Assembly: GCA_963169105.1 (NCBI GenBank)
Contig: OY720642.1
Location: forward strand, 77,044,716 to 77,108,715
DNA length: 64,000 nucleotides
Source of the DNA: Ceriagrion tenellum
Lineage: Eukaryota > Arthropoda > Insecta > Odonata > Coenagrionidae
Direction of reading: 5' to 3'
In this document: positions 55,301-64,000 of the stretch, piece by piece
Numbering within the stretch: position 1 is the first letter of the stretch
How the letters are laid out: each line of letters begins with the position of its first letter
Position numbers and translations under genes: made by a program
Notes under the pieces: model-generated
The model's input: the letters and a program-made list of their open reading frames with translations, nothing else
Told to the model about the DNA's origin: nothing
Databases searched by the model: none

Positions 55301-55982
55301 GTTTTTATTCTTCTCAATTATTTAAATATATTAAATTCTCCGATGTGCTCAACCACTGTTTGACTTTATCATTCATTTTTAAGTTTTCACCGTTTTCTTA
55401 AATAGTTCGCCAGCCATTCTCTTTCCCTATCTGTACCTTTTCTATAGGTTTTTTTAAGTGGAATTACCAAATGATTGAGATGACATTTTACATCCACACA
55501 AAACTGAAGTTATACATGCAGGCCTCTCATCCATTTAATAGTCAACTAAATACGCTTTCAACGATAGAAAATTATTCGTACCACTTTCTATAGTGCGTTA
55601 TTAATTCAACTTCAAGAAAAGATAACATAACTAACAAATGAAGTCAATTAATTTCAACAGCAGACCTAAAACCTCACCTTCCACAAGATTTTAGTTTATG
55701 TTATCTCACTTTCACCTACCAACTCAATACTGATAATAAGACTGAGATTTTATTCTACCCTCGTGCAAACTTGTTGACCTATTATTTACTATTTCGTCGG
55801 TGTTAAAACATACTTATCAGTCCGCAAATTTTCAACAGATCATCCAAGGTTTTACACCCAAACTCAATAAACCTTGATATTCGCAAATCCTCGCAATATT
55901 ACAGCGACTTCGTTGACAACTCGAACGAAAACGAAACTGATGTGCGTGAGTAAAGAACAAAAGGAGGTTACATGTATCAATG
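55301..55982. other. No feature seen
   Basis: AT-rich; nothing recognised. Confidence 0.45.
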
Positions 55983-56370
55983 GGGGGTCCGGTTTAGACC
56001 AGTGGTAGCGTGTTCGACTCCGCTTCAGGTTTGAGACCAAGCGACGGAAAATATTTTCATGGCTGGCCAACTAACTTGAGCACACCACCCTAATTTCACC
56101 CAACACCCACTAATGAGAGGCAGCAGTCTCAGTAGAAGGCATTGATAGCGCAGATCAAGAAGATCCGACTGGTATCATCAGTCACAGCTTCGGGCGAGGG
56201 TGAAGTTCACGGAATCGGCCGGGGCACTGCGATGTGGAAGGCAACGGGGAAACCACAACATTAGTCTACTTAGAAGATGCAGCCCTGCATTCTAACTAGA
56301 TATACGACAAAATGGCATTCCTCCCAGGAAAATAATTCGGAGGTAAAATAGGCCCCACCTAGTACTGGGA
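55983..56370 (+). mobile_element. tRNA-derived SINE (family S5)
   Basis: The head 'gggtccggtttagaccagtg' and 'gtagcgtgttcgactccgct' is tRNA-like (A box TTAGACCAGTGG) with a B-box-like GGTTTGAGACC. The body carries 'gcttcgggcgagggtgaagt' and 'ggcaacggggaaaccacaac'. It ends before a CTACTACTGG-rich stretch, which may be its tail or a microsatellite grown from it. Confidence 0.68.
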
Positions 56371-56388
56371 GACATACTTTTTCTTACT

Positions 56389-56475
56389 ACTACTGGTACC
56401 TCTATCTTCCTCCACTACTAGTACTTACAACTGGTACCTCTACCGGTACTTACTACTGGGACCTCTATCTTCCTC
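56389..56475 (+). repeat. Short degenerate tandem repeat
   Basis: Three loose copies of 'tactactggtacctctatct' / 'tacaactggtacctctaccg' / 'tactactgggacctctatct', period about 30, each with 'tcctcc' or similar after it. Confidence 0.65.
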
Positions 56476-58649
56476 CCATGATCGAGCAAGCGAACTAACA
56501 TCAATCCGAAACTTGAGTGTCAAGCCAAATCGTTTTTCAGATATGTCAAAACAGCCTAAACCACAACCCTACACCCACACTCCATTTAATAAGATCCTGT
56601 CTTATACCTCCTCCTATCTTTCCCTCGGATTTTCTTTTTCTTCTTGTTTTCATTAAGAAAGAAATTGTTGCTTGTGCACCCTTAAACCGCGGTCAATGCT
56701 CACCGTTCCTCGGTCGTCTTTCTTTATAATGACGGTAAAGGGGAAAATGGGATCTCGCACCCACTCACATTTACACACACGCACAAACACATACAACCGC
56801 GCTCGCCATTAATCTTGATCCCCCTTCCTGTCCGCATGAATAAGACCGCTCGGCGGTTGAGAGCAGAAGAAGCTGGCGAATAAAGATGTTTGCCATTGGC
56901 GACTCGAATTGTGCGCGCGGACGGGGAAGCGGGCGAAGATTAATTGCTCGCGATTCATTTCAATGCTATTATTATCAACAAGAAAGGCGAAGTTCATAAC
57001 GCGCTTGGGATCAGGTTAGAGTTTTCTCACAGGAAGCGATCAAGCAATCAAATATTCTCTGCATAGCTTATCGAGACAAATTGCTCCGACAAGAACGGAA
57101 ATAAATGTTCTCTCAAAATAACAAAAACATACATGAAATTAAAGAAAGTACGTTCGACTCTGGCACAGTCTGCTGAAAACCAAGACTCAACTACCCAAAG
57201 GAAAAGGATTCATCACTGATTATTCAAGAGTGTGGTATTTCTATAATTTCTAGCTAACAAAATTAAATAAACGTACCCAGCCTGATTTACGACAAATATT
57301 AACGTGTTCGACGGATAATAGGAAGTAAATATTAGCGAAGACTGGTCAATATTGATTTATTCAGACTCTAATATGTCTCACTTCCGGTAAAATCTGGGAC
57401 TTAATCGGAAGGTACAACAAAAAACCAACTCATTATGCGGAGATAAATATGGGTAGTGTTTCATGGAGTATTTCAATTTTTCCATAGGTTTTGTGCAGAA
57501 CTCATTAATTATTCGAAAAAAACGTGGCTATACGTATTCTTGTAAAAACAACATTTTCATTCCTCCCTCAAAATTAAAGGCAAAAACTACGTAGTATCAA
57601 TTGAGTAAAGATAACCAAGTGAGAAATAACACATAAAAACACATACTCCAGGCAAAGCGCAAAAATATTGTTTAATGGTTATTGTATTCAGTTTGAAATC
57701 GTCTGCTAAAACAAAAAGAGTATCCTTTGTTAATACGGTGAGGGTTTTTACTATGGAAGTAGTTACTCTAAGGCAAAGTTTGAAAATTTTAGGACCGTGA
57801 GTACATATTGGCTAAAGAACAAACTGGTTAGTTTCTTTAGAAACATCTTCCTTTCCTCTCCTCACCATTTAGCACATAAGACAACATTTTTATCTTGTAT
57901 CGCCTGAAAGACAAATGAAGACGTTCGAAAGCTTGCCTAATAAGGGCTCGTCTCTTTTTTGTGTCTGTCTGCTCCATCCCGATCGCCTTGTGCGTATATA
58001 TTTCTTTTCTATCCCTTTCTGTTCTCCCTCCTCTCTCAGTTCTCATTCCTCCTCTGAAAAAGACACTACCGCTTTCGAAATATCAGGAGCTTAATCGTGA
58101 GTGATTTTTCGCCAGAGCATTTATTATGAATAATTGCTATCTCTATCCTACTGCACTGAAATCTCTATCCCCCGCGCAAAACACTGAATGTACCCAACAT
58201 GCAGCATATTACTAAATGCTCGTGAACTCTCCTGCTATGGACAGCACTAAAGTTTACCATCGTCAGGACTGCAGGCGTGACAAAGACCTCGGAAATTCGC
58301 TTTACTAGCGTGAAAACTGGAGAATTTTCAAGACACTTTTAACAACACACTGGAAATTCCTCTTAGTCCACTCGATTATAGATCAGGAATTTCCCGAAGT
58401 AGCATCGAAAGACGGAAATGCGCAGGTTGTCAACCGTGAGTAATCAAAAATCGGATCTAACTTTGGGAATACATCGATTTTCGAAGGGAACGCTTCGCTG
58501 CCACAAACACCATTTGGATGAGGACTGGGTGAACTAAAAGAGTTTGGAGGAGATAGCTATCGGCGGGTACCCGAGAGCAAGGGTAAAACGACTGTGAGCG
58601 CAGAAATGAGTCACTCCAAGCTAATTTTTTAAGCTCCTATCTGATTATT
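56476..58649. other. No gene recognised
   Basis: Mostly AT-rich. A minus-strand frame of 69 codons at 57837-58046 (Arg/Lys-rich) is unrecognised. No repeat ends seen. Confidence 0.4.
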
Positions 58650-59375
58650 ACAAGAGAGCCAGTTTCCTAGTTCTAATAGTCATTTCTAAGTTCTTAGACT
58701 GTGCCTTTCCCGAGAAAGAAATGGCGCAGAGGTATATATGATTGTTTTTTTGGATAGCGCTAAGTCTACACTGCAAAACCTAGAAATTTTCAGTTTATAC
58801 AAAACTTAGTTTCCACAAAAAGTAATTCTTCCGAATAGAATGCAGGGTAACTGCTTTATTTAACTGCATATTTACTCTGAGGACCCCATTAGGCCTGAAG
58901 TTCATAAAACTTGTTGGGAATAGGTCTGCAGAAATTCAATTTTTGAAGTAACACTCCTGCTTGAACCTTGGCAAGTATACAGTTATACATTAGTCAATAT
59001 ATTCAGTCTTAAAATTTTCAGGAAAATTTGCTGAATTTCAGCATGTTTTCCTTGATTAAAATTTGAAACTTTCCATATTTGCTATAAAGTTGTTACCACA
59101 AGTCGAAGAAACCTAGCTAAACTTCAGCAAATTTGGAGGAAAATATTTTACAGTGCAGGAGCGCCTAAGTGAGTCGCTCCTGGATTATTCCGTAGGCCTT
59201 GTAAATATATAAATTAGCGAGCGACTCCCTTCGGTGCTCCAAGACTATGTAAGTCTTGGAGCACCGAAGGGAGTCGCTGTCGCGAAGGGAGTCCAATGCA
59301 ACATTCCTTTCCTGGTGAAATCACAGTCTAAGAACTTGGAAATGACTGTTAGGACTAGGAAACTAGCTCTCTTGT
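58650..59375. mobile_element. Foldback-type element with 54-bp outer inverted repeats
   Basis: 58650-58703 (acaagagagccagtttccta...gttcttagactgtg) is mirrored at 59322-59375 with 50 of 54 bases matching. The 618-base interior has no coding frame, but near its right side has a perfect 27-bp hairpin (59220-59278) and a smaller one (ggagcg...cgctcc, 59158-59188). Long imperfect termini around unrelated interior DNA suggest a non-autonomous DNA transposon. No target duplication was identified. Confidence 0.6.
59220..59278. repeat. Perfect 27-bp hairpin, 5-nt loop
   Basis: 59220-59246 (agcgactcccttcggtgctc...) is the exact reverse complement of 59252-59278; loop 'atgta'. 'gaagggagtc' recurs just after at 59284-59293. 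Such a perfect stem is recent or maintained; it could be processed as a small-RNA hairpin, but this is inference. Confidence 0.85.
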
Positions 59376-59476
59376 ATTAATATGCTCTAGTATATCCTAT
59401 CGTTCTCTTCTCTATCTCTTCTACCAAATTCAACCATCCAACTTTCTTGGACTGTTCCATCATCTCACACTATTCT
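59376..59476. other. LINE 3' UTR-like, unassigned
   Basis: Pyrimidine-rich sequence leading into the tail below; probably family A 3' UTR, too divergent to align. Confidence 0.3.
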
Positions 59477-59515
59477 CTCCTCTCTCGGCTCGCAGGGTAT
59501 CATGTAGATGTAGAT
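59477..59515 (+). mobile_element. LINE family A tail fragment
   Basis: 'ctctcggctcgcagggtatc' and 'atgtagatgtagat' match the end at 17480-17515 ('gcggctcgcagattagtatg', 'tagatgta'). Confidence 0.5.
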
Positions 59516-59629
59516 TTAGTTTTGCACGTTACTTCATTCCTTTTTTGAATGCCACGACCCCCACGTCCTTACGTAGCAATGCGAACATGGAATCCACACT
59601 TAAACTCTCCCATCGCTTACGGGAAAGCC

Positions 59630-60070
59630 GCAGGGAGGGGAGAGGGAAGGGGAAACAGACGAAGGCGCAGGCGCGAGATGAGCGACGTCATTTCCTGGGG
59701 GAGCCCTACCTGGACTAAGATTGGGTTATAAATTGCGGAGCCAGCTTGGCGGACGGTGAAGGAGGGGTGATGGGCAGGGGTTGCAGGGAAAGGCAGTAGG
59801 AGTCCTGCCCGGGGAAAATGGGAAACGGGGATGGTTGGAGAGGGTGAAAAGGAAAGGTACGGAGGAGGGGAATAGGTTCCGTAGAAGGGATGACAAAAGG
59901 CCAGAGGAAACGAACGGGCAGAGGGGGGGCGGGGAGAGACATATATTTAACCGTAGGGGGGGGGGGGCTGAGTAGGTTGGAAGGGAGATGAAGGGGGAGA
60001 TACAGAGTAGGAAAGGAATTGGAGGGTAAGGCTCTTGAGGGGCAGGGATATAGATACATGTAAGAGAGGG
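59630..60070. repeat. Long purine-rich tract with a 12-G run
   Basis: The + strand is strongly G/A-biased over 440 bases, with 12 consecutive G near 59956-59967. The minus-strand frame (121 codons, Pro/Leu/Ser-rich) is a by-product of this bias. Confidence 0.55.
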
Positions 60071-62002
60071 ATCCCACCATAAAAACGGTCTGCAGGGGGG
60101 CTAGTTGAGAAGTGATATAAATGAGATTATTGCCCGATAGGTATTTATCCAGGCCTCGACCTAATTATGTTTCCTTTTTATCTCGGCTTCATTGGGAAAA
60201 GAGTATTTATGGTCAAGCTACGCTACCTGAGCTCTTTTAGAGCCAATTAGATATATTATATATTTTATGACGATATAAGTAATTATTTTAGGATAGCGAC
60301 GTTAAGTAGTCTTCATTCCATTTTTCAAAAAGTGTCAGCTGTTTACTTTACGCATTCCCTGGAACTCCAGAAGATACATATCATCTTATCCAACGGGTTG
60401 CTTGGAATCATAAGCAGCTATCTACGTACATCCTAAAGCCAATTATGTCAGTAAACTTGAATAGAATTACTCTTCAACCCCTGAATATAAACAGGCAATA
60501 ATCGCAATAGGACTGAAGACACTTTATTTTACTCAAAAGATGACACACAGGGTGTACGTAAATAAAGGGAGCTTAAACCTCGACGGACGGAGTCATAAAA
60601 CATCAGCATGAAAAAAACTGCTACTATAATAGTTTTTAAAGGTGCTATTAAAGTATTAAAAATGCAATGTATTTGATCATAACATTTATTTTGAAAATTG
60701 CCATATTTGTATTGTATATATTTAATTTACAATAATACTTTACATAAAAATATTTAAACAAGGTAAACTACAACATTACCTTCACAACGTCCCTTTTTTT
60801 AAAAACTTTCCCATTTTTTTCCTCATATGGAAGCTGACACTATTTATTTCAGACCTCCACCCGGCACGCCATCGTCAGTGAATAGCGTCACACATTCATC
60901 TATTCAAATTGTTTGACAGACCGCCGAAAGAGATGCAACTTTCCGCACACTTAATCCAATGCGTTAAAATTCTGTCTAGCGCAGCAACTAAACGCAAAGG
61001 TATCTTAGGAATCAGATATTTCAATGATTTTGACACGTAACAAATTTAACTCGCTCGTCCATAGAGGGTTAAATATATAGGTGGCTGCAATACTCCTATT
61101 GAGCTGTGGAAATCATTAATTCACGAATTTTAAAAGGCATTTCTACAGTTCAATCTCGTCAAATATAAATGACAATTCAGGCTGCATTTTAGGATTTTCA
61201 CGGCGATGTTGCTGTTTTTGTTGACAACAGTTTCATCTTCAAGACGAAGTGATGATATCGGGGAGTGGACGGCTTTATATGGACCTGGCGACCTTTCCCT
61301 TTTTGGCACCTATATTTTTTGTTTTGTCACCAAAAACAGCAACGCGGTAAAACCACAAAATGCAGGCTATATCATCGGAGTACCGCGGAAGCTTTCGCAC
61401 CAATATAACTGATAATACAGTGCGAGTAACGATCTTACTTTTAGGAGATCTCTGATCAACGTAATTTAAACATGGATAGTTCAATAATTTTCGTTTGAAA
61501 AACAAATAACATGTTTTTAGACATTCAAATTTCTCTTGAGGTCTAACAGCGTTTGCAAATAATACTGATATTGTCTAGCAGCTTCAACTGACCGTGTATC
61601 ATATCCGATAGGACATTTTTAGCGGGAAATATTTCTTTTAATTACGAGGCGAAACTTAAATGCTTGCTGATTCAATTTAGTTTCGTCTAAAGTTTGAATA
61701 CCACATCGGAAGGTCTAGCCATACACTGTTTAAACTAAGATAATAAATTAAAAAATATTTCGTGTATCATTGTCATTACTGCCTACATTACTTGTTCCAA
61801 CGCATAAACTGGTGCGCTTTCGTGTGATATGGTCCATGGCTTTATATCGACGTACTTGAAAGAATTATAAAATGAGCACTCAATGACCAACGATTACCGC
61901 TGCTGTCAATTTGCAGTAGTTTTGGATCCGAACTTCATGACGTATTAATGAAAAATGTCATACACAAAAAAGTAACAAATGATACAGCTTTAAGCCGAAT
62001 GG
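60071..62002. other. No gene recognised
   Basis: AT-rich. A 68-codon frame at 61206-61412 and its minus partner are unrecognised. Confidence 0.4.
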
Positions 62003-62062
62003 TAAAAAAAGCACCGAGGCGGCATTCGAACCCACGACCTTAGAATCAGCCATGAAGGACAG
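62003..62062 (-). mobile_element. tRNA-like SINE remnant
   Basis: Minus strand: 'ctgattctaaggtcgtgggt' and 'tcgaatgccgcctcggtgc', with B-box-like GGGTTCGAATGCC. The 5' half of a tRNA is absent. Confidence 0.45.
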
Positions 62063-62063
62063 C

Positions 62064-62480
62064 ATAGTATAGAATAGAATATATTTATTATACCTGTTCT
62101 AGGCATCAACCAAGGAGCAAAATTCTACAACAAAAAATGAAATTCTTGGCTCAACAAAAAGTACAACACAAATTTGACAGCATCTATTCGGTTAATTACC
62201 GCAAATCAGCCAAGTTTGATCGCAAAAAGTAAGACAAAAAATAAAAAAATTTAAAAGTGGCTCATCGAAGAAATAGGAATAAAAATTTGAGTTGGGATAC
62301 AACATACGATTTTTATGGACAAAAAGGAATGAATGCAATACATTAACAAACAAAGATATAGATACAATGATTACATTCAAAACAAAAAAGAGGATAGATA
62401 AGGAAATATTATTACAATTTGAGGGCTGTAATTTATTAAGTACATTGCTATATTTAGCCCTGCATTGAGTGGAGTCAGTA
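62064..62480 (-). mobile_element. Probable LINE 3' UTR with ATTCTATT-type tail
   Basis: On the minus strand the stretch ends 'ggtataataaatatattcta' and 'ttctatact', a tail form seen at LINE 3' ends. The 100-codon frame inside (62494-62192) is hydrophobic and AT-driven, with no RT motif. Confidence 0.4.
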
Positions 62481-62489
62481 ACAGACTGA

Positions 62490-62840
62490 CTCAACGCGCA
62501 TCTGCCGCGCGCGGGAGTTTGACGGGAGCGAGGGAGTGCAACGGCGGAAGTGGGACTTCACACACAGACACGCGTTACGGGGAGTAGAATGGGCTACTCC
62601 CATTTGACGCGGGAGAGACTGCTCGCGTGATTTACGAGGTGGAGCTGCTTCTGCCCCGCCGAGCCTCTGCCCCTCTAAAAACCACCCCTTCACCATTCTC
62701 ATCTCATCTCACCTCCCTCCCCGAACGTGCCACCCAACCCCCCTTTACGCTCCTCGGTCCGCAATTAAAGGCCGCCGGCGGGTGATGAGTATGGAAAGAG
62801 TAGGGACGGGCGAACGAACGAAGCTTTTTTTTATTCATTT
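62490..62840. other. GC-rich patch, no gene recognised
   Basis: CpG-rich sequence with a pyrimidine-rich end (62650-62750). It could be promoter-proximal, but no start, exon or donor was found. Confidence 0.3.
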
Positions 62841-63205
62841 CTGACCGACGGCGGAAGCAAACCTTTGACGTTCACAATTATCACGGTGTGAGGGCGGTAA
62901 GTCGATATTGTCATCACAATGGGCGCCTGACTGATGCAACCGCAGCAAATCATCGGATCCATTTTTCATACGCCACGTGCCTTCAGTCAAGAACGGCAAA
63001 CTCTCGCTCGCACAAAATGACAGTTAATAGGTGGATACGCCAGGTAATAAGCAGTTTCGACACATTACGTTGGTATTTCATCCACGCATATGAACCTTAG
63101 TTATCCTAAACGAAAAACGCAAAATGCTGAATTAGTTCGAACGAGTAAAACTGTCTCAAATTTGTTGCAGTTTAAATACGATGGAATACTATTGGAACAC
63201 CAGAA

Positions 63206-63515
63206 TTGGGGGTTGGGTTGGTGTGGTATATAAAGTACTAGCTAACCATACGGGCGGCCAGGGTTCAAATCCCGGATGAGGAGGATATCTTTCAGAGGAA
63301 ACCGGGTCCTTACTTGAGTGCCTTGTGGAGGGCACTTCAAGTACAGAACTCTATCGGAAGAGACGTTAAACCGCGGTCCCTTTAAGTGTAGGCTAATGCC
63401 GACGCCGGGTATCTATCCACCTGTCCCCTATGGCGCACATGACCTTAACTGTCGGTCACCTCCCCAAAATCCAGTTCAATACCAGAATCACTACGCAGAT
63501 ATAAACAACATAATG
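63206..63515 (+). mobile_element. tRNA-derived SINE (family S6)
   Basis: The head 'gggttgggttggtgtggtat' (A-box-like) and 'gcggccagggttcaaatccc' (B box GGTTCAAATCC, a very good match) have tRNA-like spacing. The body follows: 'gacgttaaaccgcggtccct', 'taatgccgacgccgggtatc', 'ccacctgtcccctatggcgc', 'cggtcacctccccaaaatcc'. No tRNA acceptor stem, so a SINE. The best-preserved pol III promoter in the window. Confidence 0.72.
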
Positions 63516-63657
63516 TTTGTACAATCATGCGTTTACAATCAAATATTACAACTGTTAACGTAGTTGGACCATCATTTCACTTGGAAACGAATTGCAGAGA
63601 GACATTTTCCAAATACGACTGGGCAAAATTCAATGCCAGAGAGTAAAAAAAAGCAAA

Positions 63658-63735
63658 CCCATATGTAACACATAAACACCATATACATATATAACACCAT
63701 AAACACATAACCACATAAATACATAACACCATTGC
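63658..63735 (+). repeat. Degenerate (acataaacaccat)n repeat
   Basis: Loose copies of 'acataaacaccat' and 'acataacacc' across about 75 bases. The rest of the window to 64000 holds nothing recognised. Confidence 0.55.
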
Positions 63736-64000
63736 TGTTATTTCACGCCATCACGAAGCGGTTTCCAACCACTTCCAACAGGTAGCGTTAGAAATCGAAA
63801 CTTGAACAATTTTTCATTCAAAATTGAAAAAGGGAGGTATGATTATCGTATTTTGAAAATTTTCTCGCCATTACTGCTACTATGGTAACGATGAGTTTTT
63901 ACTCTCTACCATTATCACTTCAAAGTGGGTGACTTCAGTTAACGTGCTGGAGTGTAGGCTTTCGCAGCTATTGATAGGTACTGACGAAGAATTTAAAAAA

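Noticed and set aside
62003..62062. Functional tRNA gene (minus strand)
   Set aside because: Only the T-arm half is present; no A box or acceptor stem.
63206..63290. Functional tRNA gene
   Set aside because: A and B boxes are good but acceptor and anticodon stems do not pair, and a SINE body follows.

Overview
This is a eukaryotic, AT-rich, gene-poor window, most like the intergenic DNA of a large arthropod (probably insect) genome. No open frame exceeds about 200 codons, no operon-like packing is seen, and the recognisable content is decayed transposable elements: non-LTR retrotransposon 3' ends, Penelope-like elements (PLEs), tRNA-derived SINEs, a mariner, and Harbinger-like and piggyBac-like MITEs. 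The mariner, RTE and PLE types present are common in insects, but I cannot name a species. I found no complete host gene; the best host candidate is a possible first coding exon with a strong splice donor near 46.7 kb.

Layout. 0-6 kb: a Harbinger-like MITE (0.49-0.93), a purine tract, and a LINE 3' end (4.31-4.75) with an internally deleted mariner (4.75-5.49) set into it. 6-13 kb: mostly blank, with a strong hairpin (6.12), a doubtful LINE 3' region (8.1-8.5) and an RTE fragment (11.2-11.8). 13.4-14.1 kb: a PLE 3' part with a GIY-YIG domain and, at its end, a well-formed hammerhead ribozyme motif. 17-19.2 kb: a LINE 3' end, then PLE inverted repeats surrounding a palindromic piggyBac-like MITE. 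22-30 kb: a SINE, PLE inverted repeats, LINE tails, a SINE cluster and an RTE/LINE junction. 30.7-41.7 kb: three more PLE-type inverted repeats, SINE fragments, a LINE 3' end, an unrecognised repeated ORF family (36.8-38.2) and another RTE tail. 42.2-43.4 kb: a broken tandem duplication with a Harbinger-like MITE. 44.9-49.6 kb: an unknown repeat family, a degenerate satellite, the candidate exon, a LINE 3' end, a second PLE tail and an RTE fragment. 49.6-64 kb: long blank stretches, a third MITE copy, several SINEs and a 0.7-kb foldback element with a perfect 27-bp hairpin.

Most notable signal: many terminal sequences share the plan CUGANGA-U, short helix II, GAAAC, short helix III, cleavage triplet (GUC or GUA). 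This is the hammerhead ribozyme core known from PLEs. The copy at 13456-13501 fits on all three helices. Copies at 18.3, 19.1, 26.4 and 36.6 kb keep the core while the helix II sequence changes in a compensatory way. A second set (24.5, 30.8, 40.4, 45.0 kb) keeps GAAACC and helix III but has an altered CUGANGA box. All calls come from reading by eye; no searches were run.
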